Shown: piece after piece, positions 27,863 through 37,080 of the stretch | How the letters are laid out: each line of letters starts with the position of its first letter | Position numbering within the stretch: position 1 is the stretch's first letter | NCBI GenBank assembly: GCA_036749735.1 | Contig: DAINXV010000001.1 | Coordinates: forward strand, 558,001 to 622,000 | Reading direction: 5' to 3' | Length of the DNA stretch: 64,000 nt | From: Lawsonella sp012842085 | GTDB taxonomy: Bacteria > Actinomycetota > Actinomycetes > Mycobacteriales > Mycobacteriaceae | The notes under the pieces: generated by a model | Database searches by the model: none | What the model was told of the DNA's origin: nothing | Seen by the model: only the letters and a program-made list of their open reading frames with translations | Program-made: the position numbers and the translations under genes

Positions 27863-29097
27863 TATGATGCACCTGCCCATCCGTCACGGGGGTCGAACCC
27901 CATGTTTTCTTCGGCACTGGCATAGTCTTTGAGTGCTGCTTCCGCACTGTCATCGAGGTGCTTGGGAACCGTGATCCGGAGAGTGGCGAGAATGTCACCG
28001 GGGGTACCATTGCTGGGTTTGATCCCGCGGCCACGCACCCGCATAACCCGATCCGGTTGGGTGCCGGCCGGAACTTTAATGGACACGCTGCCATCCAAAG
28101 TGGGCACAGTAATGGTGCTACCTAGCGCCAACTCTGGGTAGCTGACGGGCACATCCACCAAAAGGTTATTGCCGTCACGCCCGAAGACAGGGTCGGGATC
28201 CACGTTGATCTTTACGTAGAGATCACCCGGAGGGGCACCACGCAGTCCCGCTTCCCCTTGGCCGTTGAGGCGAATCTTCTGGCCGTCCTTCACACCTGCG
28301 GGTACCCGAACCTTCAAGGTGCGGGTGCGCCTGACGGTGCCGGTGCTGTTGCAGTCCGGACAAGGTTCATCAATGATGGTGCCGGTGCCGCCACAGTCCG
28401 AGCACGGTTCCGCGAAACCAAAGGTACCGCTTTGGGTTTTCCGGTAGCCCGAGCCGTTACAGGTGGGGCAGGTCCGGGGTGCGGTGCCCGGTTTGGCGCC
28501 GGATCCGTGGCAGCTGGTGCACGCGGTGTTGGTGGTGAGGCGAATCGGTACCGTTGAGCCTTTGGCGACATCCCTAAACGGCAAGCTGATCGACGTGGTG
28601 ATGTCTTTGCCGCTGGTGTCGGGTTCGGGGCGGGTACGGCCGCGGCCGCCACCCCCGAACAGGTCTCCGAAAATGTTGCCGAAGCCTTGTGAACCTCCGC
28701 CGCCTTGCGCGGCTCCCCCAAAGAGGTCCCCAATATCGAATCCGTCTCCACCGGATCGGTAAGTGTACTGGTAACTGTTGCTGCCGGGGTTGAATCCACC
28801 ACTGAAGCCGCCACCGGGTGCACCCCCAAATCCGCCTCCCCCGCCGAATCCACCGAATCCGGAGGCCAACATGGCTTTCAGTTCGTCGTATTCTTTCCGT
28901 TTTTCGGGATCAGAGAGGACGGCGTTTGCTTCGCTAACGCGCTTGAATCTATCTTCTGCTGCTTTATCGTCGGGGTTAGCGTCCGGGTGGAGGTCGCGGG
29001 CGAGTTTTCGGTAGGCCTTTTTAATGTCCTCTTGGCTGGCGTCTTTGCTTACGCCTAGTTCTTTATAAAAGTCTTTATCAGCCCATTCGCGCTGCAT
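27862..29097 (-). CDS. dnaJ: Co-chaperone DnaJ (type I Hsp40)
   Basis: Stimulates DnaK ATPase and delivers substrates. 411 residues: J domain (about 8-75, with the HPD tripeptide in ARDLHPDANP), a Gly/Phe-rich linker (about 90-130), a zinc region with four CxxCxGxG-type repeats (CTSCHGSG, CPTCNGSG, CSDCGGTG, CPDCNSTG), and the substrate-binding C-terminal domains. The extra-long N-terminal MQREWADKDFYKELGV start is the usual one for actinobacterial DnaJ1. First gene of a dnaJ-hspR operon that is separated from grpE by 221 bases, a terminator and its own promoter, rather than being continuous with dnaK-grpE. Confidence 0.97.
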   Translation of the reverse strand: MQREWADKDFYKELGVSKDASQEDIKKAYRKLARDLHPDANPDDKAAEDRFKRVSEANAVLSDPEKRKEYDELKAMLASGFGGFGGGGGFGGAPGGGFSGGFNPGSNSYQYTYRSGGDGFDIGDLFGGAAQGGGGSQGFGNIFGDLFGGGGRGRTRPEPDTSGKDITTSISLPFRDVAKGSTVPIRLTTNTACTSCHGSGAKPGTAPRTCPTCNGSGYRKTQSGTFGFAEPCSDCGGTGTIIDEPCPDCNSTGTVRRTRTLKVRVPAGVKDGQKIRLNGQGEAGLRGAPPGDLYVKINVDPDPVFGRDGNNLLVDVPVSYPELALGSTITVPTLDGSVSIKVPAGTQPDRVMRVRGRGIKPSNGTPGDILATLRITVPKHLDDSAEAALKDYASAEENMGFDPRDGWAGAS

Positions 29098-29178
29098 ATT
29101 AGCCTCCTCCTTCCCTTTCTTTCTGTAAGTGTTTTAACGCTAATATTTGTTGTTTTTAAATAAGTTAATAACTCTATT

Positions 29179-29199
29179 GTTGAGTCTATACTACTCAAC
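29179..29199. promoter_or_regulatory. HAIR operator upstream of dnaJ-hspR
   Basis: GTTGAGT-N7-ACTCAAC, a perfect inverted repeat 80-100 bp before dnaJ. The right half read on the minus strand is the promoter -10 element. Confidence 0.85.
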
Positions 29200-29222
29200 T
29201 TTGGAATGGTGTTTTTTATTCC
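29193..29222 (-). promoter_or_regulatory. Sigma-H-like promoter of dnaJ-hspR
   Basis: On the minus strand GGAAT (29222-29218), 18 bases, then GTTGAGT (29199-29193). The same layout as at clpB and dnaK. Confidence 0.75.
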
Positions 29223-29265
29223 GCTTTGTGACTGTCTTGCAACATTTGTGGGCACCAATGAGAAA

Positions 29266-29295
29266 GGTGGCGGCCATCCGCAGACAGCCGCCACC
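29266..29295 (-). terminator. Terminator after dnaK-grpE
   Basis: A 9-bp stem GGTGGCGGC/GCCGCCACC lies 24 bases past the grpE stop and is followed in the minus direction by TTTCTC. It isolates dnaK-grpE from dnaJ-hspR. Confidence 0.65.
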
Positions 29296-29318
29296 TCCCT
29301 TGTTTCGTTTTTGGGGTG

Positions 29319-29939
29319 CTACTTCTCGGACTCAGCCTCGTCCTTATCGGCCGGGGCGTCGTCAGCACCGTCTCCCCTCACCATCACCATGGCGGTGCGG
29401 AGAAGCCGGTCGCCAACTTTGTAGCCTTTGCGGATGACGGTGCTGAGCACCTTGTCTCCGTCGCCGCCTTCATCCTGAATTGCTTCATGGATATTGGCGT
29501 CGAAAGGGTCACCTTCGATACCGAATGCGGCTACCTCAAGGTTTTTAAGGGTGTCCATGAATTTGTCACCGAATGCCTTGAGGGGGCTGCCGTCTTTCAG
29601 GTCACCGTGTTCCGCTGCGCGATCAATATCGTCGGCGATAGTGATGAGCTGGGCTGCAACACTTGCTTTTCCAACTTCCGCAGCGTTTTTCACTTCACGT
29701 TCTACGCGTTTCCGGTAGTTAGAAAATTCGGCGTTGAGGCGTTGCAGATCATCGGTAAGTTCGTCGACCTTTTTCTGCAGCTTTTCTTCCGCGGTGAGCT
29801 CTTCCTCTGTAGCTGTGGCTTCAGCCGCAGCCTCTGCCGATTGCTCGGCAGCGGCTGCAGCGTCGACGTTAGCGGCTTCGGAGTCATCGACTGGGGCGGA
29901 GTCCTGCGGATTTTTATCCTTATGCGGATTGTCCGTCAT
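29319..29939 (-). CDS. grpE: Nucleotide exchange factor GrpE
   Basis: Releases ADP from DnaK. 206 residues: an acidic Ala/Glu-rich N-terminus (1-65), a long coiled coil (about 68-105, LQKKVDELTDDLQRLNAEFSN), the four-helix part with YRKRVEREVKN, and a beta-wing near DPFDANIHEAIQDEGGD. Lies 35 bases downstream of dnaK in the same transcription unit. Confidence 0.95.
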   Translation of the reverse strand: MTDNPHKDKNPQDSAPVDDSEAANVDAAAAAEQSAEAAAEATATEEELTAEEKLQKKVDELTDDLQRLNAEFSNYRKRVEREVKNAAEVGKASVAAQLITIADDIDRAAEHGDLKDGSPLKAFGDKFMDTLKNLEVAAFGIEGDPFDANIHEAIQDEGGDGDKVLSTVIRKGYKVGDRLLRTAMVMVRGDGADDAPADKDEAESEK

Positions 29940-29974
29940 TTTTATCAGTCCTTACTGTGTGAGTCCGAAGGCCT

Positions 29975-31828
29975 TTACTTGTCGTCGTCGTCGACAACTT
30001 CCGCGTCGACTACGTCTTCGTCTCCACCTTCAGCACCTGCGTCGCCGGCGTCTGCACCGTCGGCGGCAGTGGCACCTTCAGCGGCGGAAGCGGCATACAT
30101 TGCTTGTCCCATCTCAGAGGATGCCTGCTGGACGTCCTCCATGGCACTCCGGACGGCGCTGATGTCAGAGCCCTTCAGTGCATCCTTAGCCTTATCGAGG
30201 GCTTCCTGCACCTTGTCCTTGTGCTCAGAGGGAACAGTGTCCTTGTTGTCTTCCATGAACTTCTCAGTCTGGTAGACCAGGCTTTCTGCCTCGTTGCGAA
30301 GGGTGACTTCCTCGTGGCGCTTCTTGTCTTCCTCGGCATGCTCTTCCGCATCCTTAATCATGCGGTCGATTTCTTCCTGGGAGAGGCCGGAACCATCTTG
30401 GATGGTGACGGTGTTCTCCTTGCCAGTGCCCTTATCCTTGGCGGTGACGTGAACAATACCGTTCGCATCAATGTCGAAGGTGACCTCAATCTGCGGAATT
30501 CCGCGCGGGGCCGGGGCAATGCCGGACAGTTCGAAGGAGCCGAGCAGCTTGTTCTGGGCTGCCATCTCGCGCTCACCTTGGTAGACCTGAATCTGGACGG
30601 AAGGCTGGTTGTCTTCCGCAGTAGTAAAGGTCTCCGAACGCTTGGTCGGAATGGTGGTGTTGCGCTCGATGAGGCGGGTCATCACGCCACCCTTGGTTTC
30701 GATACCCAAGGAGAGAGGAGTGACGTCCAACAGGAGCACGTCCTTCACCTCGCCACGCAGCACGCCGGCCTGGAGTGCAGCACCTACGGCCACGACCTCA
30801 TCCGGGTTAACACCCTTGTTCGGTTCTTGGCCACCGGTGAGTTCCTTCACCAGTTCGCTGACTGCCGGCATACGGGTGGAACCACCGACAAGTACGACGT
30901 GGTCGATTTTGCTGACGGAAATTCCAGCGTCCTTAATGACAGCCTGGAAGGGCTTCCGGGTGCGGTCGAGCAGGTCGGAAGTGATGCGCTGGAACTCGGC
31001 GCGAGACAGAGTCTCGTCCAGGAACAGCGGGTTCTTGTCAGCGTCAACCGTGATGTACGGCAGGTTAATGGTTGCGGACTGGGAGCTGGAGAGCTCAATC
31101 TTGGCCTTCTCAGCTGCTTCGCGGAGACGCTGCATAGCCATACGGTCCTTGGACAGGTCCACGCCCTGCGAGGCCTTGAACTTGTCTACCAACCATTCGA
31201 CTACGCGGTCGTCCCAGTCGTCACCACCGAGCTTGTTGTCACCAGAAGTGGCTCGTACCTCTACCACACCGTCGCCAATCTCCAGTAGGGAGACGTCGAA
31301 GGTGCCGCCACCCAGGTCGAAGACCAGGATGGTTTGTTCCTTATCGTTCTTTTCAAGGCCGTATGCAAGTGCGGCAGCGGTGGGCTCGTTAACAATGCGG
31401 AGCACGTTGAGTCCAGCGATCTTACCGGCATCCTTGGTGGCCTGACGCTGCGAGTCGTTGAAGTATGCAGGAACGGTAATAACGGCGTCGGTGACATCCT
31501 CACCCAGGTAGGCTTCGGCGTCACGCTTCAGCTTCATGAGCGTGTGTGCAGAAATCTCCTGCGGGGTGTACTGCTTGCCGTCAATATCGCCTGTCTTCCA
31601 GTCGCTGCCCATGTGTCGCTTGACAGAGCGGACAGTGCGGTCGACGTTAGTTACTGCCTGGTTCTTGGCAGGTTGTCCGACGAGTACTTCCCCATTCTTG
31701 GCGAAAGCAACGACGGACGGGGTTGTGCGAGATCCCTCGGCATTGGGAATAACTTTTGCTTCGCCGCCCTCAAGGACAGCAACGCATGAGTTGGTCGTAC
31801 CGAGGTCAATACCTACTGCGCGTCCCAT
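29975..31828 (-). CDS. dnaK: Molecular chaperone DnaK (Hsp70)
   Basis: 617-residue ATP-driven chaperone. ATPase domain (1-about 355) opens MGRAVGIDLGTTNSCVAV and contains LVFDLGGGTFDVSLLEIG. The substrate-binding domain starts after the LLLDVTPLSLGIETKGG linker, and the lid ends in an Ala/Gly-rich tail closing with acidic VVDAEVVDDDDK. ATG at 31828 was chosen over 31843 because GGAGGT lies eight bases upstream and DnaK proteins begin here. Besides folding, DnaK acts as co-repressor of HspR. Controlled by two HAIR operators and a sigma-H-like promoter. Coding strand is highly codon-biased. Confidence 0.99.
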   Translation of the reverse strand: MGRAVGIDLGTTNSCVAVLEGGEAKVIPNAEGSRTTPSVVAFAKNGEVLVGQPAKNQAVTNVDRTVRSVKRHMGSDWKTGDIDGKQYTPQEISAHTLMKLKRDAEAYLGEDVTDAVITVPAYFNDSQRQATKDAGKIAGLNVLRIVNEPTAAALAYGLEKNDKEQTILVFDLGGGTFDVSLLEIGDGVVEVRATSGDNKLGGDDWDDRVVEWLVDKFKASQGVDLSKDRMAMQRLREAAEKAKIELSSSQSATINLPYITVDADKNPLFLDETLSRAEFQRITSDLLDRTRKPFQAVIKDAGISVSKIDHVVLVGGSTRMPAVSELVKELTGGQEPNKGVNPDEVVAVGAALQAGVLRGEVKDVLLLDVTPLSLGIETKGGVMTRLIERNTTIPTKRSETFTTAEDNQPSVQIQVYQGEREMAAQNKLLGSFELSGIAPAPRGIPQIEVTFDIDANGIVHVTAKDKGTGKENTVTIQDGSGLSQEEIDRMIKDAEEHAEEDKKRHEEVTLRNEAESLVYQTEKFMEDNKDTVPSEHKDKVQEALDKAKDALKGSDISAVRSAMEDVQQASSEMGQAMYAASAAEGATAADGADAGDAGAEGGDEDVVDAEVVDDDDK

Positions 31829-31924
31829 ATTACGTACCTCCATGTCTTAAAAAGTTTGTTGTTCTGTTTGTTTGGCCTAATAGATAGGTCATATGTCTTT
31901 GCGCTCAAAGTAACAATAACCACT

Positions 31925-31945
31925 ATTGAGCGGTACGCACTCAAG
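31925..31945. promoter_or_regulatory. HAIR operator 1 upstream of dnaK
   Basis: ATTGAGC-N7-ACTCAAG, with both half-sites identical to the promoter-proximal HAIR of clpB. Lies between the promoter and dnaK. Confidence 0.8.
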
Positions 31946-31977
31946 TATTGCAGAAGTCATTTAACATCGCAAATATT

Positions 31978-31998
31978 CTTGAGTACACTAGACTCAAC
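31978..31998. promoter_or_regulatory. HAIR operator 2 upstream of dnaK, overlapping the -10 element
   Basis: CTTGAGT-N7-ACTCAAC, one base from the HAIR consensus. The right half is the promoter -10 region on the minus strand. Confidence 0.85.
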
Positions 31999-32021
31999 CT
32001 TGGGCGGCAGTGGTTTATTCC
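31992..32021 (-). promoter_or_regulatory. Sigma-H-like promoter of dnaK-grpE
   Basis: On the minus strand GGAAT (32021-32017), 18 bases, then GTTGAGT (31998-31992), as at clpB and dnaJ. Confidence 0.75.
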
Positions 32022-32147
32022 ACAACACTCAAAAATTTGATTAATCAGCCGAAAGTAGCATCCCCGCACCTATTTTTTATGCACGAAAGTCACTGACGTT
32101 CACCATTGTGGATGACGTTTTTCACTAACTCAGAAGAATTTTCGTCT

Positions 32148-32417
32148 ATGATCTTTTCCCACAGATTTTCTCGTGTTGTTGCCGCTCTATGCGGTGTGGC
32201 AATGCTGCTAGGTGGCGCTGCCAGTATGCGGGGTATGGGAATGATGGGCGCTCCTGGTGCTGGAGGCGCCGGCGACAAGCAAGGCGGCAAAGGATTCAAA
32301 CGCACTCGCCGGTCCGCTAAAAACACTCGCAAAATCCTGCGGCTAGACGAGCAAGAACAAACCCTCTACGGCGTTATTCGACACCCCAAAGACCCGCTCT
32401 TTGGCACCGGCAGCTAG
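32148..32417 (+). CDS. Small hypothetical protein with an N-terminal hydrophobic segment
   Basis: 89 residues if ATG 32148 is used (103 from an upstream TTG, 101 from ATG 32112). An N-terminal hydrophobic stretch (RVVAALCGVAMLLGGAA) could be a signal peptide or anchor. It is followed by a Met/Gly-rich segment (MRGMGMMGAPGAGGAGDKQGG), then a basic helix-like part (FKRTRRSAKNTRKILRLDEQEQT) and YGVIRHPKDPLF. I do not recognise the family. No strong ribosome site is visible, so this is a tentative gene; it lies 88 bases upstream of the Fe-S oxidoreductase in the same direction. Confidence 0.4.
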   Translation: MIFSHRFSRVVAALCGVAMLLGGAASMRGMGMMGAPGAGGAGDKQGGKGFKRTRRSAKNTRKILRLDEQEQTLYGVIRHPKDPLFGTGS

Positions 32418-32505
32418 CCCAACCACCACACAACAAACTCGGTGCTTGCGGCAAAGCCGGCAGTGCTTTTAGACGCTAAGCGCGCTCTGTAATACATTTA
32501 ACTAT

Positions 32506-35500
32506 GTGATCGGCGAAGAAATTCTCGACATCAGCCGCAACCTGGTAGCTCTCGTTCAACAAGAAATGACAATCTTCATTCCTTTGGGAGTCATCGGTGC
32601 CGGGCTCAGTGTCATAGCGTGGGCGTCCTTTATAGGGGGCGTCATCAAGCTTGTGCGCATGCTGCGCCAAGCACAACCCGACCACACCCGCACCCGGCAC
32701 CCCTTCCGCCGCTTCTACCACATGATGGTGGAATTCATTGCGCACACCCGCATGATGCGCAGACGCACTGTCGGCATCTCCCACTGGTTCGTCATGTTCG
32801 GATTCCTCCTCGGCAGCATCGTCTGGTTCGAGGCCTACATCCAAATCTTCGATCCCTCCGGCGGCTGGCCCTGGCTCCACTACCAGCCCTGGTACCACGC
32901 AATCGACGAACTCCTCGGCCTCGCCACCGTCATATTTGGCATCACCCTCGCAATCATCCGCCAACTCCACAACCCCGGGATCATCGGCAGCAACCGCAAA
33001 TCCCGCTTCTACCAGTCCAACAAAGTGGCTGCCTACTTCGTTGAAGCCGTCGTCATCATTGAAGGCATCGGCATGCTCCTGGTCAAAGCCGGGCAGATAG
33101 CCACCTACCCCCAATACGGTGGCGGCAACCAAGCCACTGACTGGGTCACCATGTGGATCGCCAAACTACTCCCCGCCAGCCCCCTCATGGTCAGCCTCTT
33201 CGCGATGCTCAAACTACTTACCGGTATGGTGTGGCTTTTCGTCGTGGGACGCAACCTCCACTGGGGTGTAGCCTGGCACCGCTTCGCGGCATTCTTCAAC
33301 ATCTTCCTCAAACGCGAATACGACGGCCGCTCCGCGCAGCGCAACCTCCGACCCATGACCAGCACCGTCATGGTCCCCAAAAAACCACAAAAGCCAGAAG
33401 GCAAAAAGAAACGAGTCGTCAAAGAACTCACCCTCGACAATGTCGATCCGGAAACCGACAAACTGGGGGTAGGGCGCATCGACCACTTCACGTGGAAAGA
33501 CTGGCTAGACTTCTCCGTCTGCACCGAATGCGGCCGCTGCCAAGACCTTTGCCCCGCGTGGAACAGTGGCAAACCACTCAACCCCAAAACACTCATCATG
33601 GGGCTGCGAAATGTGGCCCAAACTTCCGCCCCCTACCTGCAGCAAGCACGCAAAAAAGGCATGGTGGATCCCGACACTGGGATGGTGGCTGACGACGCCT
33701 TCCCACGGCTGGTAGACCTCCTGCCCGACAACCCCAAGGGCAGCCAAAAGCGCGACAAAGAAAACCTAGAACTACTCAGCCGCCCCCTCATCGGCCTCAG
33801 CCCCGAAAAAGCCGCCCAACTAGAACCCGAGCAACAAGCCGGACGGGTCGGCATCATCGACGAAGACATTCTGTGGTCGTGCACCAACTGTGGCGCCTGC
33901 GTCGACCAGTGCCCCGTCGACATTGAACACCTAGACCACGTCGCCAACCTACGCCGACACCAAGTACTAGAAGCCAACGAGTACCCCGAAAAACTCACCT
34001 CCCTCTTCCGCAACCTCGAAACCAAAGGAAACCCGTGGGGACAATCCCCCACCATCCGCGAAACCTGGATCGACGAACTTGAACGCGAAACCGGCTTCCG
34101 CGTACCCGTCTGGGGCAAAGACGTACACGACTTCGCCGGCGAAGGCATGGAATACCTGTTCTGGGTGGGCTGTGCCGGAGCCTACGAAGACAAAGCCAAA
34201 GAAGCCACCAAAGCCACCACGCTGCTCATGCACCTGGGCGGTGTGAAATTCTGCGTCCTCGGCAACCAGGAAACCTGCACCGGTGATGCTGCCCGGCGCG
34301 CTGGCAACGAATTCCTCTTCCAGCAGATGCGCGCCACCAACACCAGCATCCTGGATGAAGTGTTCGGGGACATCAAAGAACGAAAAATCGTCGCCATTTG
34401 TGCCCACTGCTTCAACACCCTAGAAAACGAATATGAGGCCGGCTACACCGTGCTGCACCATTCCATAGTGTTGAACCAGCTGGTGAACCGGCGCCGCCTC
34501 GTTCCCACCACACCGGTGGAAGGAATCGCCACCTACCACGATCCCTGCTACTTGGGCCGCCAAAACCACATGTTCAGCCAGCCTCGAGACCTCACCAATG
34601 CGAGCGGTATTGCGGTGACGGAGATGGAACAGAACCGCGACCGTGCCCTCTGCTGTGGTGGTGGCGGAGCCCAAATATGGATGGACAACGATCTTGGGGA
34701 ACGCATCAACTTGATGCGCGTCGACCAAGCCCTCGACACCGGAGCCACCACCATTGCCACTGCATGCCCCTTCTGCACCATCATGCTGGAGGACGGCGTA
34801 AAAGAACGCGGAGCCAGTGGCCACACTGTAGCTGCCGAGAAAGCACGCGACGTCGAAGTGAAAGATGTGTCGCTGCTGCTCCTCGATGCGATTCGTCGCA
34901 ACGAACGCCTACCGCAAGCCCTCAAACCCACCCCCTTGGGCGATATTGATACCGAAGACCGCCAAGACGCCTTCAACGTGTCCTCCGAAGACGACGACAC
35001 CCCCGACAATGTGGACCAACACGAACTGTTGGACGCCGTCCTGCCGGATGAAGACGAAGATAGTCCCCAAGCGTCACACACTGTGAAACTTGGCGTTGTC
35101 GGGCTGCCGCTTGCGGGCGTTGTTGCCCGCACCGACGGGGTTCCCACCGCGCAAGCCCCAGACGGCGCAGCCTTCAAGATCGTGCAAGCAGCAGACGCTC
35201 CCCAAACAGAGGATGCCCCTGCCCCTGCAGAGAAAGACTCCAAACCGGAAGCAGACAGTGCTGCCCAAGACACCCTGCCCGAGAAACCCGGATTGGCGCT
35301 TGCCGGCACTACACAACGCACCGATGGTGTCCCCGCCGCAGTAGCCCCGGGAGAAACTCAACAACAGGGAGAACCCCAAAAACAGAGTGGAACCCCAGAA
35401 CGGGAAGACACTCCTGAGCAGCCTGCAGACACCTCCTCGCAGCCAGCTCCACAGCAGCCCGCCTTGCCGGGATTAGAAATACGGGACGGGATTAATCCAC

Positions 35501-35526
35501 CACCCGACTTCCGCAGCGGCAAGTAG
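32506..35526 (+). CDS. Membrane-anchored Fe-S oxidoreductase (heterodisulfide reductase/LutA-like CCG domains)
   Basis: 1006 residues. An N-terminal membrane part with about five helices resembles the NarI/DsrM b-type cytochrome fold (about 20-275). It is followed by two 4Fe-4S motifs (CTECGRCQDLCP and CTNCGACVDQCP) and two cysteine-rich CCG domains (GCAGAYEDKAKE..ETCTGD; YHDPCYLGRQN..ALCCGGGGAQIW). It is orthologous in design and neighbourhood to M. tuberculosis Rv0338c, which lies next to the same aminotransferase gene. Probably passes electrons between a membrane quinol and a soluble disulfide or lactate-type partner; the true substrate is unknown. Residues beyond about 820 form a disordered acidic/proline tail containing a repeated motif. 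GTG start at 32506. Confidence 0.88.
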   Translation: MIGEEILDISRNLVALVQQEMTIFIPLGVIGAGLSVIAWASFIGGVIKLVRMLRQAQPDHTRTRHPFRRFYHMMVEFIAHTRMMRRRTVGISHWFVMFGFLLGSIVWFEAYIQIFDPSGGWPWLHYQPWYHAIDELLGLATVIFGITLAIIRQLHNPGIIGSNRKSRFYQSNKVAAYFVEAVVIIEGIGMLLVKAGQIATYPQYGGGNQATDWVTMWIAKLLPASPLMVSLFAMLKLLTGMVWLFVVGRNLHWGVAWHRFAAFFNIFLKREYDGRSAQRNLRPMTSTVMVPKKPQKPEGKKKRVVKELTLDNVDPETDKLGVGRIDHFTWKDWLDFSVCTECGRCQDLCPAWNSGKPLNPKTLIMGLRNVAQTSAPYLQQARKKGMVDPDTGMVADDAFPRLVDLLPDNPKGSQKRDKENLELLSRPLIGLSPEKAAQLEPEQQAGRVGIIDEDILWSCTNCGACVDQCPVDIEHLDHVANLRRHQVLEANEYPEKLTSLFRNLETKGNPWGQSPTIRETWIDELERETGFRVPVWGKDVHDFAGEGMEYLFWVGCAGAYEDKAKEATKATTLLMHLGGVKFCVLGNQETCTGDAARRAGNEFLFQQMRATNTSILDEVFGDIKERKIVAICAHCFNTLENEYEAGYTVLHHSIVLNQLVNRRRLVPTTPVEGIATYHDPCYLGRQNHMFSQPRDLTNASGIAVTEMEQNRDRALCCGGGGAQIWMDNDLGERINLMRVDQALDTGATTIATACPFCTIMLEDGVKERGASGHTVAAEKARDVEVKDVSLLLLDAIRRNERLPQALKPTPLGDIDTEDRQDAFNVSSEDDDTPDNVDQHELLDAVLPDEDEDSPQASHTVKLGVVGLPLAGVVARTDGVPTAQAPDGAAFKIVQAADAPQTEDAPAPAEKDSKPEADSAAQDTLPEKPGLALAGTTQRTDGVPAAVAPGETQQQGEPQKQSGTPEREDTPEQPADTSSQPAPQQPALPGLEIRDGINPPPDFRSGK

Positions 35527-35658
35527 CTACCGTCGCCGTCACCACCCACACCCGTCCCCCATTTATGGCCTGCTTTATTAAGCAGTTGTTAAGCAACGCC
35601 CCTAAAGGTGTAGAGTTTTTAGTGTTCTAACTGCGAATCCCTATCAGAAGAGGACCCA

Positions 35659-36885
35659 ATGAGTGAACTTCGTCCCCTCACCCAGTCCAAAAAACTAAAA
35701 AACGTCGTCTACGACATCCGTGGACCGGTGCTCGACCGCGCTAACGAGCTTGAAGCTGAGGGCGCAGAAATTCTCAAGCTGAACATTGGTAACCCCGGCA
35801 AGTTCGGGTTCCTGGCGCCCCAGAACATTACCGATGCCATGAGGGCGCACCTGGATGATGCTGTCGGCTACTCCGACTCCCGCGGCATTACCGCCGCTCG
35901 CGAAGCCGTCATCCGCCGCTACGCCAACACTCCCGGCTTCCCGGAAGTTGACATGCAGTCCGTCTACATCGGCAATGGTGCCTCCGAGCTGATCACCATG
36001 TCGCTCCAGGCACTGCTCGACAATGGCGACGAAGTACTCGTTCCCGCCCCCGACTATCCTCTGTGGACCGCTTCCACGGGCCTGGCTGGCGGCACCGCCG
36101 TCCACTACCTGCTGGATGAGGAAAACGACTGGAACCCGGATCTGGAAGATATTGAATCCAAGATCACCGAAAAGACCAAAGGCATCGTCATCATCAACCC
36201 CAACAACCCGACTGGTGCCGTCTTCTCCAAGGAAGTACTTGAGGGCCTCGTGGAGATCGCCCGCAAGCACAGCCTGCTGATCTTCGCCGACGAGATCTAC
36301 GACCGCATCCTCTACGAAGGCACCGAGCACTACAACTTGGCTGTCCTCGCACCGGACCTGTTGGTCTTCACCTTCAACGGTCTTTCCAAGGCCTACCGTG
36401 CCTGTGGCTACCGTGCCGGCTGGGTTGTTATTACCGGACCGAAGGACCATGCTCGCGACTTCCTCGCTGGCGTGCAACTGATGGCCTCCATGCGCCTCTG
36501 CTCCAACGTGCCCGCCCAATACGCCATCATTGAGGCACTTGACGGGCCGCAGGATATTCAGATCCAAACCTCCCCAGGCGGACGTCTCTACGAACAGCGC
36601 AAGGCCACCATCGATACCCTCGCCACCATTCCGGGTGTCAGTGTCGTAGCCCCCAAGGGCTCCATGTACGCCTTCCCCAAGTTCGATCCGGAAATGTACT
36701 CCATTAAGGATGATGAGAAGTTCTCCCTCGATCTGGTTGAGCAGGAACACATCCTCATGACCCACGGCACCGCCTTCAACTACCCGACCCCGGACCACAT
36801 GCGTATCGTCATGCTGCCGGAGGCCGCTGTGCTGAAGGAAGCCATTGAGCGTTTAGGCAACTTCCTGTCCAGCTACAAGGGCTAA
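35659..36885 (+). CDS. alaA: PLP-dependent aminotransferase AlaA (AspC-like)
   Basis: 408-residue class I/II aminotransferase. NPNNPTGAVFS, FADEIYDRI and the PLP lysine Lys244 in FNGLSKAYRACGYRAGW mark the active site; Arg in MRIV near the C-terminus should bind the substrate carboxylate. Members in this position (Rv0337c) are assigned as alanine aminotransferase (glutamate/pyruvate). ATG 35659 is preceded by AGAGGA. Follows the Fe-S oxidoreductase in the same direction with a 130-base gap and has its own terminator. Confidence 0.9.
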   Translation: MSELRPLTQSKKLKNVVYDIRGPVLDRANELEAEGAEILKLNIGNPGKFGFLAPQNITDAMRAHLDDAVGYSDSRGITAAREAVIRRYANTPGFPEVDMQSVYIGNGASELITMSLQALLDNGDEVLVPAPDYPLWTASTGLAGGTAVHYLLDEENDWNPDLEDIESKITEKTKGIVIINPNNPTGAVFSKEVLEGLVEIARKHSLLIFADEIYDRILYEGTEHYNLAVLAPDLLVFTFNGLSKAYRACGYRAGWVVITGPKDHARDFLAGVQLMASMRLCSNVPAQYAIIEALDGPQDIQIQTSPGGRLYEQRKATIDTLATIPGVSVVAPKGSMYAFPKFDPEMYSIKDDEKFSLDLVEQEHILMTHGTAFNYPTPDHMRIVMLPEAAVLKEAIERLGNFLSSYKG

Positions 36886-36920
36886 AGCCGGATAGAAACA
36901 ACTTAATTACATCCACTTTA

Positions 36921-36957
36921 AAGAATCCGTATAGGCTTGCTACCTGCACGGATTCTT
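36921..36957 (+). terminator. Terminator after alaA
   Basis: A 10-bp stem AAGAATCCGT/ACGGATTCTT is followed by a run of Ts, 36 bases past the alaA stop. Confidence 0.85.
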
Positions 36958-37080
36958 TTTTAATGGGGGTTGACGGCAATTGTTGCCATAGGGTGGCTAC
37001 CATCTTTAACCTGCAGGATGTAATGAACATGTCCCCTAAGGGGATGAGGCTAATAACGTCTATAGAAAGTAAAGAAAAGT

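Larger units (their letters stand above)
31829..32147. other. Control region between dnaK and a small ORF
   Basis: Holds two HAIR operators and the dnaK promoter (listed separately). From 32030 to 32147 no further motif was recognised. Confidence 0.5.
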
